From: Candidatus Omnitrophota bacterium
GTDB taxonomy: Bacteria; Omnitrophota; Gorgyraeia; Zapsychrales; Zapsychraceae
Length of the DNA: 5,149 bases
NCBI GenBank assembly: GCA_016217585.1
Contig: JACRHQ010000117.1
Span: forward strand, 1-5,149
Direction of reading: 5' to 3'
Every line of letters begins with the position of its first letter. The first letter of the stretch is position 1. Made by a program: the position numbers and the translations under genes. Shown here piece by piece: positions 1 through 5,132 of this stretch. The notes below the pieces were generated by a model that searched no databases, was not told the DNA's origin, and saw nothing but the letters and a program-made list of their open reading frames with translations.

Positions 1-1
1 C

Positions 2-1450
2 CGTACCAAAATTTATGCCCCCGGCCTTTTAAAGGACGCGCCGTCCGCGTTCCTTTCCATCCCTTGCAAAGACAAAGAGTTCAGCGGACAAAATTACACG
101 ATCCAGGTCGCCCCGGAAGACTGTACGGGCTGCGGCATCTGCGTGGACATCTGTCCGGCCAAGAACAAGATGGAAACCCGGCTGAAGGCCATCAACATGA
201 CGCCGCTGGCGCCGATCCGGGAACAGGAGAAGGCGAGCTGGGAATTTTTTGAATCGCTGCCGGAGGTCGACCGGCGCCTGGTCAAGCAGTCCTCCGTCCG
301 GGGGGTCCAGTCGCTGCAGCCGTTATTCGAGTTTTCCGGCGCCTGCGCCGGCTGCGGCGAAACGCCGTATATCAAGCTGGCGACCCAGCTCTTCGGCGAC
401 CGCATGCTCGTGGCCAACGCCACGGGGTGTTCCTCGATCTACGGCGGCAACCTTCCGACGACGCCGTGGACAAAGAACAAGGACGGCCGCGGGCCGGCCT
501 GGTCGAATTCGTTGTTCGAGGACAACGCGGAGTTCGGGCTGGGCTTTAGCATCGCCCTGACCAAACAAAAACAGTACGCCCTGGAATTACTGCGTAAACT
601 CGAATCCGAAGCCGGTTCGGCCCTGGTCCGGGAGATCGCGGACGCCCGGCAGACGGACGAAGCGGAAATTCTCGAACAGCGCAAGCGCGTCGAGTTGTTA
701 AAGACGAAGATTATCAAGAACAAATCCGCCGCAGCCCGGCATCTTTTGAGCGTGGCCGATACGCTGGTCAAGAAAAGCGTCTGGATCATCGGCGGCGACG
801 GCTGGGCCTATGACATCGGGTTCGGCGGTCTGGACCATGTCCTGGCCAGCGGGGCCGACGTGAACATCCTCGTCCTGGATACCGAGGTGTATTCCAACAC
901 CGGCGGGCAGATGTCGAAGGCGACCCCCCGGGGGGCGGTGGCCAAATTCGCGGCCGCGGGCAAGAAGCTCGGGAAAAAGGACCTGGCCCGGATGGCGATG
1001 ACCTATGAACACGTTTACGTGGCCAACGTGGCCATGGGGGCCAGGGACGAACACACGCTCAAGGCCTTTATCGAGGCCGAGCGCTACGAAGGGCCGTCGC
1101 TGATCATCGCCTACAGCCATTGCATCGCCCACGGGATCGATATGACCGCGGGCATGCAGATCCAGAAAGACGCCGTGATGTGCGGCTATTGGCCGCTGTT
1201 CCGCTATAACCCGCAGCTTTTAAAGGAAGGGAAGAACCCTCTGGTCCTGGATTCCCCGGACCCGAAGATCCCGTTGAAGGATTACGCGTACAAGGGAAAC
1301 AGGTTCAAGATGCTGGTCAAAAGCAACCCCGAAGAGGCCAGGCGCCTGATCCAGCTCGCCCAGGAGGACGTCTTGCGGCGGTGGCAGACGTACCAGGCCA
1401 TGGCGCAGACGGGTCCCGAAGCCGAGGCCGTCCAGCCGTCGAAAGGGTGA
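2..1450 (+). CDS. nifJ: Pyruvate:ferredoxin (flavodoxin) oxidoreductase, C-terminal part (5' end outside window)
   Basis: This enzyme oxidises pyruvate with coenzyme A to acetyl-CoA and CO2 and passes the electrons to ferredoxin or flavodoxin in the cytoplasm. The reading frame is open from the left edge, so the start is missing; 482 residues are visible. Fragment residues 41-51 hold a CxxCxxCxxxCP motif, one [4Fe-4S] cluster of the ferredoxin-like domain. Cys115, Cys118, Cys143 and Cys374 match the proximal-cluster ligands; their spacing (3, 28 and 259 from the first) equals that of Desulfovibrio africanus Cys812/815/840/1071 as I recall it. The thiamine-diphosphate site is clear: GDGWAYDIG from residue 265 and NTGGQMSKA from residue 299. 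By this alignment the fragment starts near residue 698 of the D. africanus enzyme and stops near 1180, so most of the C-terminal extension (domain VII) is absent. It heads the visible gene run, with only 13 bases to the next start. Identification is secure; the missing N-terminal half cannot be judged. Confidence 0.97.
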   Translation, partial: RTKIYAPGLLKDAPSAFLSIPCKDKEFSGQNYTIQVAPEDCTGCGICVDICPAKNKMETRLKAINMTPLAPIREQEKASWEFFESLPEVDRRLVKQSSVRGVQSLQPLFEFSGACAGCGETPYIKLATQLFGDRMLVANATGCSSIYGGNLPTTPWTKNKDGRGPAWSNSLFEDNAEFGLGFSIALTKQKQYALELLRKLESEAGSALVREIADARQTDEAEILEQRKRVELLKTKIIKNKSAAARHLLSVADTLVKKSVWIIGGDGWAYDIGFGGLDHVLASGADVNILVLDTEVYSNTGGQMSKATPRGAVAKFAAAGKKLGKKDLARMAMTYEHVYVANVAMGARDEHTLKAFIEAERYEGPSLIIAYSHCIAHGIDMTAGMQIQKDAVMCGYWPLFRYNPQLLKEGKNPLVLDSPDPKIPLKDYAYKGNRFKMLVKSNPEEARRLIQLAQEDVLRRWQTYQAMAQTGPEAEAVQPSKG

Positions 1451-1463
1451 AGGGGTTAAAGGT

Positions 1464-2462
1464 ATGGACCTGACAACGACTTATCTGGGCATGAAGCTGA
1501 AGAACCCCCTGGTGGCTTCCGCGTCTCCTTTATCCGAATCCGTCGATAACATCGCCAAACTGGAAGACAAGGGCATCGCCGCCGTGGTGATGCATTCCCT
1601 TTTTGAGGAACAGTTTGTCCGGGAGGCGCTGGAGTTGAACCGTCATTTGACCGCCGGCACGGAAAGCTACGCGGAAAGCCTGTCCTATTTTCCGGAACTG
1701 TCGAATTTCGTCGTGGGGCCCGAGGAATATCTGGACCATATCCGCAAAGCCAAACGGCGCGTGAAGGTTCCTCTGATCGTCAGCCTCAACGGGTGTTCTG
1801 CCGGCGGATGGACGAAATACGCGCGCAACCTCCAGGAGGCCGGGGCCGACGCCCTGGAGTTGAACATTTATTTCCTGGCGGCCAATGCCGATACGGAGGG
1901 GGCCGCGGTTGAGGAAGAATATATCCGTATTCTGAAAGCGGTTAAAAAGAACGTCGACATCCCTGTCGCCGTTAAACTGAGCCCTTTTTTCAGTTCCGTG
2001 GCCAACATGGCCAAACGTTTGGACGAGGCGGGGGCCGACGCCCTGGTCCTGTTCAACCGTTTTTATCAGCCCGACATCGACCTGGAGACCCTCGACGTCG
2101 TGCCCAACGTCATTTTGAGCGCGCCCCAGGCGATGCGGCTGCCGATGCGCTGGATCGCCATACTGCACGGCCGCCTGAAGGCGGACCTCGCGGCCACCGG
2201 CGGTATCCACACCGCCGAGGATGTCCTGAAGATGCTGATGGTGGGGGCCGATGTCACGATGCTGTGTTCGACGCTCTTGCGCAACGGCCTGGACCAGATC
2301 GGCGTTATCCTCGAGGAAATGGAACGCTGGATGCAAGAGCACGGATATACCTCCGTGCGGCAGATGCAGGGGAGCATGAGCCAGAAATCCTGCGCCGACC
2401 CCGCCGCCTTCGAACGGGCCAACTACATGAAGGCCCTGCAGACGTACCGCAAAACTTTTTAA
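1464..2462 (+). CDS. Dihydroorotate dehydrogenase-like FMN-binding protein, probably not a true DHODH
   Basis: The 332 residues form a DHOD-type FMN-binding TIM barrel. Family landmarks are the start LGMKLKNPLVASASPLS, Asn109 (VSLNG), Asn134 (LELN), Lys171 (AVKLSP), Asn198 (LFN) and the FMN-phosphate loop ATGGI (GGI at 246-248) followed by VGADV. The Asn134-Lys171 spacing of 37 equals Asn127-Lys164 of Lactococcus lactis DHODA as I remember it. On that register the catalytic Cys130 becomes Phe137, the orotate ligand Asn132 becomes Ala139, and the FMN-contacting Lys43 aligns with His44. The flavin site is thus largely kept while the orotate site is lost. It resembles the group annotated as dihydroorotate dehydrogenase-like protein, which I recall seeing beside nifJ in other bacteria. 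The ATG follows a GGGG-type ribosome site at 1452-1455. Only 13 bases separate it from nifJ, so cotranscription and a redox partnership with PFOR are likely. The true substrate is unknown. Confidence 0.9.
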   Translation: MDLTTTYLGMKLKNPLVASASPLSESVDNIAKLEDKGIAAVVMHSLFEEQFVREALELNRHLTAGTESYAESLSYFPELSNFVVGPEEYLDHIRKAKRRVKVPLIVSLNGCSAGGWTKYARNLQEAGADALELNIYFLAANADTEGAAVEEEYIRILKAVKKNVDIPVAVKLSPFFSSVANMAKRLDEAGADALVLFNRFYQPDIDLETLDVVPNVILSAPQAMRLPMRWIAILHGRLKADLAATGGIHTAEDVLKMLMVGADVTMLCSTLLRNGLDQIGVILEEMERWMQEHGYTSVRQMQGSMSQKSCADPAAFERANYMKALQTYRKTF

Positions 2463-2468
2463 AAGATA

Positions 2469-2487
2469 CCATGGGCTTTGCCCGTGG
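2469..2487 (+). promoter_or_regulatory. Intercistronic RNA hairpin between the DHOD-like and PCP-reductase-domain genes
   Basis: An 8-bp stem closes on a three-base TTT loop: arm 2469-2476 (CCATGGGC) pairs with arm 2480-2487 (GCCCGTGG), with one G-U pair. It begins seven bases after the DHOD-like stop codon. No T-run follows, so it is not a standard intrinsic terminator. A role in mRNA processing, 3'-end protection or partial attenuation is possible. The stem also buries the in-frame ATG at 2471, which argues against that codon as the next gene's start. Confidence 0.5.
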
Positions 2488-2489
2488 GA

Positions 2490-2503
2490 CTCCATCCCTG
2501 GAG
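2490..2503 (+). promoter_or_regulatory. Small hairpin covering the ribosome-binding site of the PCP-reductase-domain gene
   Basis: CTCCA (2490-2494) can pair perfectly with TGGAG (2499-2503) across a TCCC loop. The 3' arm contains most of the GGAGG ribosome site at 2500-2504. Five base pairs are only moderately stable, but the hairpin lies two bases after the larger stem at 2469-2487 and could stack on it. It may tune translation; this is inferred from base pairing alone. Confidence 0.3.
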
Positions 2504-2505
2504 GT
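2500..2505 (+). promoter_or_regulatory. Ribosome-binding site that decides the GTG start at 2510
   Basis: GGAGGT lies five bases (counted from its last paired G) before GTG 2510, an ideal distance. The only upstream in-frame ATG close by, at 2471, has AT-rich sequence without any purine-rich site before it and lies inside a hairpin stem. Confidence 0.75.
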
Positions 2506-2509
2506 TAAA

Positions 2510-2773
2510 GTGAATATCATTTGGGAGAAAGCCACGGAAGAAAAATTCAAGCAAATGCTTGAGAAGGTCCCGGTCTTCCTGCGCGAGGTCGCGCGCAAAA
2601 AAGTTTTCCAAAAAGCGGAAAGTCTGGCCGGCAAGGAAGGCCGGGCGCAGGTCACCGAAAAAGACCTGGTCGACGCATTTTTTGTCGAAACGCCTTTCGG
2701 TTTCCACGGCCCTATGAAGACGGACATGGAAGCGCTGGGCATTGACTACACAAAATATGGGCACGCCGGATAG
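2510..2773 (+). CDS. Stand-alone PCP-reductase-type (PCP_red) domain protein
   Basis: This 87-residue protein consists mainly of a domain like the C-terminal tail of the B subunit (BchB/ChlB) of light-independent protochlorophyllide reductase. Matches to the pattern as I know it are Trp5, Ala8, Leu17, Pro21 (KVPVFLRE), Arg25, Arg29, a middle helix to about residue 40, and the VTEKDLVDA segment at 48-56. The rest (residues 57-87) is a tail with FGFHGPM and LGIDYTKYG. There is no cysteine, signal peptide or membrane segment. No chlorophyll-synthesis gene is visible, so photosynthesis should not be inferred; small solo versions occur in non-phototrophs and their role is unknown to me. It sits 47 bases after the DHOD-like gene, and its TAG stop overlaps the next gene's ribosome site, a sign of coupled expression. 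The GTG start is chosen on the ribosome site; an ATG at 2471 would add 13 residues. Confidence 0.75.
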   Translation: MNIIWEKATEEKFKQMLEKVPVFLREVARKKVFQKAESLAGKEGRAQVTEKDLVDAFFVETPFGFHGPMKTDMEALGIDYTKYGHAG

Positions 2774-2788
2774 GAGGTTGTCATTATC

Positions 2789-3664
2789 ATGATGAAGACC
2801 CGGCAATACGTCATCGATGAGTACGCCGATCATCAGCTCTACAAGGAACTGGCCGCGCGGGAAAAAGACGCCGGCAACACGCAGGCCCTGCTCAAGCTGG
2901 CGGAGCAGGAACACGAGCACTATCTTTTCTGGAAGAAATTTTTGCCCGGTTATCAACCCGTTTTAAGTCCGTTTTTTTTGGCTGGTTTCCGTCTCATGCG
3001 CCGTCTCTGCGGGCTGACTTTTACCGTAAAATTCCTGGAACGCCGCGAACACAAGACCGTCGAGGAGTACAAGCGGGTGGCGGCTGAATTCGCCGGCGAG
3101 GACAAGGCCAGGCTGGAGAAGATCATCAGCGATGAAAATGAGCACGAGAATTTTTTTATCGGCCAGATCCAGGAAACGGTCATCAAGTATATCGGATTTA
3201 TCGCCCTGGGCCTGGCCGACGCGATCGTCGAGGTCACCGGCGTTCACGCGGGGTTTCTGGGCGTGACCAGTTCAACGCTCTTCGCGGGGATCTCGGGTGT
3301 CATCGTCGGGTTCTCCGCGGCGATCTCCATGGGCTCGGCGGCCTATCTGCAGGCCAAGCATGACCCTCACCGTTCGGCGTGGACGTCGGCCGTCATCACG
3401 GGGGTCTCCTACATCTTTTCGGTCGTCATGCTCGCCGTACCCTATTTCCTGACGCGCAACATGAGCCAGGCCTTCATGCTTTCCACGCTGGTGGGCATGC
3501 TGTTGATCGCGCTGTTGACGTTTTACAGCGCGGTCGTTTTCGACCGCCGTTTTTGGCGGGAATTCCTGGAGACCGTCGGGCTGATGCTGGCCACCGCCGC
3601 GGTCACCTTCGTCTTGGGGGTTTTTATCGGGAAGACTTTCGGGATACAACAGATGATGAGTTGA
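2789..3664 (+). CDS. Ferritin-like (rubrerythrin-type) domain fused to a VIT1/CCC1 transporter, MbfA/Erv-like
   Basis: The 291 residues have two parts. Residues 1 to about 125 form a rubrerythrin-like four-helix domain with probable diiron ligands: Glu20, the Glu39-x-x-His42 pair, Glu84 or Glu87, and the Glu116-x-x-His119 pair. Residues about 133-285 are a VIT1/CCC1 domain with about five membrane segments (near 133-158, 163-187, 200-221, 228-250 and 261-282). GLADAIVEVTG carries Asp144 and SMGSAAYLQAK carries Met181; they are 37 apart, as I recall for the pore residues Asp43 and Met80 of Eucalyptus VIT1. The long cytosolic metal-binding insert of plant VIT1 between segments 2 and 3 is reduced to a short loop; the ferritin domain probably takes over metal capture. 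Known relatives (MbfA of rhizobia) export iron and protect against peroxide; export of Fe2+ or Mn2+ is inferred here. ATG 2789 lies 11 bases after GGAGG (2773-2777), rather far; ATG 2792 is next, and an ATT at 2783 has ideal spacing. Confidence 0.9.
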   Translation: MMKTRQYVIDEYADHQLYKELAAREKDAGNTQALLKLAEQEHEHYLFWKKFLPGYQPVLSPFFLAGFRLMRRLCGLTFTVKFLERREHKTVEEYKRVAAEFAGEDKARLEKIISDENEHENFFIGQIQETVIKYIGFIALGLADAIVEVTGVHAGFLGVTSSTLFAGISGVIVGFSAAISMGSAAYLQAKHDPHRSAWTSAVITGVSYIFSVVMLAVPYFLTRNMSQAFMLSTLVGMLLIALLTFYSAVVFDRRFWREFLETVGLMLATAAVTFVLGVFIGKTFGIQQMMS

Positions 3665-3681
3665 ACAAGTAACCATGCAAG

Positions 3682-3687
3682 GGAGGT
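3682..3687 (+). promoter_or_regulatory. Ribosome-binding site that decides the ATG start at 3692
   Basis: GGAGGT is five bases (from its last paired G) upstream of ATG 3692 but only two bases from the in-frame GTG at 3689. The ATG is therefore the better start, giving a protein that begins MLTIYGS as in typical family members. The nine bases GGAGGTTGT here recur exactly at the ribosome site of the preceding gene (2773-2781). Confidence 0.75.
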
Positions 3688-3691
3688 TGTG

Positions 3692-4351
3692 ATGTTGACT
3701 ATTTACGGCAGTGATCTCTCGGCCCCGGCGAATAAAGTCCGGTTCGCCGCCAACGCCATCGGCGTCAAATATGAATACAAGCGCGTGGATCTGCGCGCCG
3801 GCGATCACCTGAAGCCGGAATTCCTGGCGGTCAACCCGGTGGGGAAAGTCCCGGCCGTTGACGACGGCGGGTTCAGGATGTTCGAGAGCAACGCCATCAT
3901 CCGCTACCTCGCCGATAAAAACAATTCCCCGCTTTATCCCAGGGATCTGCGGGAACGGGCGGTGGTGGACATGTGGCTGGATTTCGGGAGCATGCACGTC
4001 GGGACGGTCTTGAGCAAGGTGATCTACAACCGTATTTTCGTGCCGTTGCGCGGTCTGCCGGCCGATGAAAATTCTCTGCAGGAAGGTTTGAAATTCCTGG
4101 AGCGGTTTTTGCCCGTCGTGGACGGTCAGCTGGCGAAAAACAAGTACATCGCCGGCGCCAAATTCACGCTGGCGGACATCAACCTGCTGGCGCTTTTTGA
4201 CCCGTGCGAGATCGCCGCCATCGACATTTCTCCCTACAAAAATATCGTCCGCTGGCGGGCGGCGTTACGCAAAGAGAAATTTTATACCGACTGTCATCAA
4301 GCGTACGGTGTATCTTTAAAAGAGCGTCTGGCCGCGGTGAAGGCGAAATAA
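3692..4351 (+). CDS. Glutathione S-transferase family protein
   Basis: This 219-residue cytosolic protein has the full two-domain GST layout and length. The N-terminal thioredoxin-like domain starts LTIYGSDLSAP; Ser10 is the best candidate for the catalytic residue, as in theta/phi-type enzymes, and no cysteine sits there as in beta-class GSTs. NPVGKVPAV carries the cis-proline (Val53-Pro54), and Glu65-Ser66 followed by NAII is the usual contact for the glutamyl part of glutathione. The all-helical C-terminal domain contains the folding motif FTLADINL with its N-capping pair Thr159 and Asp162. It would conjugate or reduce electrophiles or peroxides with glutathione or a related thiol; the substrate cannot be read from the sequence. 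It lies 27 bases after the ferritin-VIT gene with no terminator between, suggesting a shared stress role. Some GST-fold proteins do not use glutathione, so the activity is less certain than the fold. Confidence 0.9.
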   Translation: MLTIYGSDLSAPANKVRFAANAIGVKYEYKRVDLRAGDHLKPEFLAVNPVGKVPAVDDGGFRMFESNAIIRYLADKNNSPLYPRDLRERAVVDMWLDFGSMHVGTVLSKVIYNRIFVPLRGLPADENSLQEGLKFLERFLPVVDGQLAKNKYIAGAKFTLADINLLALFDPCEIAAIDISPYKNIVRWRAALRKEKFYTDCHQAYGVSLKERLAAVKAK

Positions 4352-4410
4352 AAGAAGACATGTGATTCAGGTCGTGCGATGGAAATTGGCGCCGGCGACC
4401 GGAGGTCAAT

Positions 4411-4773
4411 GTGAAGAAGATCTTGATTGTTGAAGATGACCCGGAGCTCGCTTTTTTATTAAAGCGTTGCCTGGAGTCGGGCGGTTATCAGGTTATAACC
4501 GCTTGCGACGGCGAAGAAGGTTTCTCGAAATTTATAACGGAGCGCCCCGGTCTTGTCATATTGGACCTGGGGCTGCCGAAAATCAACGGGTATGAAGTCG
4601 CGCGTAAAATACGCAAAGAGCGGGAGGATAAAACGCCGATACTTATGCTGACGGGGAAGGGCGAAGACGCGGACAGGATTATTGGCAGGGTAAGGGGGGC
4701 GGACAAATATATGACCAAACCGTTTGAGCTGGAAGAATTGTTGGAGCAGGTCAAATCCCTTTTAAAGGAATAA
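4411..4773 (+). CDS. Single-domain response regulator (CheY/Spo0F-like receiver)
   Basis: The 120 residues make exactly one receiver domain and nothing else: no DNA-binding or enzymatic output follows. The acidic pocket is Glu8-Asp9-Asp10, the phosphate acceptor Asp52 (VILDLGLP), the switch threonine Thr81 (LMLTG), the aromatic Tyr100 and the conserved Lys103-Pro104 (YMTKPF), so all catalytic positions are intact. It should be phosphorylated by a histidine kinase and act through protein contact or as a relay step. No kinase gene is in the window. The GTG start has GGAGG at 4401-4405 with five bases between; an out-of-frame ATG overlaps it at 4409. It follows the GST gene by 59 bases with no clear terminator or promoter, so it may be the last gene of the operon. 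Confidence 0.93.
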   Translation: MKKILIVEDDPELAFLLKRCLESGGYQVITACDGEEGFSKFITERPGLVILDLGLPKINGYEVARKIRKEREDKTPILMLTGKGEDADRIIGRVRGADKYMTKPFELEELLEQVKSLLKE

Positions 4774-4786
4774 GCAATTCGCCTCC

Positions 4787-4835
4787 AAATACCCAGACAA
4801 TTTCAGACAATAGCGTAGCGTCAGCGGTATTTTTT
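4787..4835 (+). terminator. Possible weak intrinsic terminator after the response regulator
   Basis: AAATACC (4787-4793) is a perfect 7-bp inverted match to GGTATTT (4826-4832), and the T-run 4830-4835 follows directly. The loop is 32 bases long and the stem is AT-rich, so the structure is weak. The T-run also overlaps the promoter of the next gene. It is the only terminator-like element between the operon and the downstream unit. Confidence 0.25.
4794..4820 (+). repeat. Short direct repeats upstream of the antitoxin promoter
   Basis: CAGACAA occurs at 4794-4800 and again at 4804-4810, exactly one helical turn (10 bases) apart. TAGCG then occurs twice in tandem at 4811-4815 and 4816-4820, where a -35 element would be. 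Such spacing could be an operator for an autoregulating antitoxin, but the copies are short and chance is possible. Confidence 0.3.
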
Positions 4836-4843
4836 GATATAAT
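4835..4843 (+). promoter_or_regulatory. Extended -10 sigma-70-type promoter for the antitoxin gene
   Basis: TGATATAAT is a perfect extended -10 (TGnTATAAT), with TATAAT at 4838-4843. No good -35 box is found 16 to 18 bases upstream (sequence around GTAGCG), which extended -10 promoters tolerate. Transcription would start near 4850, giving a leader of about 27 bases before ATG 4877. It lies in the most AT-rich part of the window. Confidence 0.65.
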
Positions 4844-4876
4844 ATTTTCAAAGATAAAATAAAGAAGTGAGTTTGA

Positions 4877-5077
4877 ATGATCAAGATACGAGAAATTGAG
4901 AAGGCGGCATTGAGTCTGCCCGCCAAAGATTGGGACACCTTCAGAGCGTGGTTCCACAAAATTGACGCCGCGCGCTGGGACCGGAAGCTTGATCGTGATG
5001 TTCGGTCCGGTAAGCTGGATCGCCTCGCCCAAAAAGCCGTCGCGGATTTTCACAAAAGCCGCTGTAAAGCATTATGA
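4877..5077 (+). CDS. Antitoxin-like small protein of a RelE/ParE-type toxin-antitoxin pair
   Basis: The 66 residues have the pattern I associate with a family of small antitoxins paired with RelE/ParE-like toxins: an N-terminal IEKAALSLP helix start, FRAWF at 22-26, Asp30, Trp34-Asp35-Arg36, acidic Asp39/Asp41, GKLD at 45-48, then ADFHKSR at 56-62. It is strongly charged and presumably mostly helical, with no signal or membrane segment. It would bind and neutralise the partner toxin and may repress its own promoter; that role is inferred from the family pattern. The ribosome site is weak (AAGTGAG, 4865-4871). The stop TGA overlaps the ATG of the expected toxin gene (ATGA, 5074-5077), the usual coupling in such pairs, but the toxin is broken. 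It has its own promoter, separate from the upstream operon. Confidence 0.65.
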   Translation: MIKIREIEKAALSLPAKDWDTFRAWFHKIDAARWDRKLDRDVRSGKLDRLAQKAVADFHKSRCKAL

Positions 5078-5132
5078 AGCATTTCGCGAGTCCTTCCTTA
5101 CACACGCGGAATATGTGATGCCCCGGGATTAG
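5074..5132 (+). pseudogene. Remnant of a RelE/ParE-type toxin gene with a large internal deletion
   Basis: An ATG at 5074 overlaps the antitoxin stop and begins MKHFASPS, the opening I expect for the partner toxin (often followed by FW). The frame then reads LHTRNM and stops at 5116-5118, 14 codons in all. One base back in frame, 5091-5129 encodes SFLTHAEYVMPRD before TAG 5130-5132; THAEY resembles the C-terminal end of such toxins (typically an IG-THAEYDRL-like segment). The simplest reading is that about 60 to 70 middle codons were deleted with a frame change near 5092-5100. The match is short, so this is moderate evidence; the alternative is a chance overlap with unrelated sequence. No functional toxin can be made from it. 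Confidence 0.45.

Noticed and set aside
1530..2495. Long open frame (321 codons) on the - strand opposite the DHOD-like gene
   Set aside because: It is a shadow of the + strand gene in GC-rich DNA; the translation is rich in His, Gly and Arg with no recognisable domain, while the + strand frame has clear family motifs.
2471..2509. Upstream ATG (2471) as start of the PCP_red-domain protein
   Set aside because: It has no ribosome site, lies within a hairpin stem, and adds residues that do not match the domain; GTG 2510 has an ideal GGAGGT.
2510..2773. Bacteriochlorophyll synthesis or phototrophy
   Set aside because: Only the small C-terminal type domain is present; no catalytic BchN/BchB/BchL or other pigment gene is in the window.
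3689..3691. GTG as the start of the GST
   Set aside because: Only two bases separate it from the ribosome site; ATG 3692 is better spaced and gives the usual family N-terminus.
3272..3997. 241-codon open frame on the - strand across the VIT and GST genes
   Set aside because: It overlaps two well-supported genes and encodes a low-complexity His/Asp/Arg-rich sequence typical of antisense frames.
4379..4414. Eleven-codon frame ending across the response regulator start, as a leader peptide
   Set aside because: Its ribosome site is weak, it shows no recognisable attenuator codons or alternative stems, and a frame this short is expected by chance.
26..4768. TTTTAAAGGA recurring near 28, 1218 and 4760 as a possible repeated element
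   Set aside because: All copies encode the common Leu-Leu-Lys codons CTT TTA AAG within genes, so it reflects codon use and not a DNA element.
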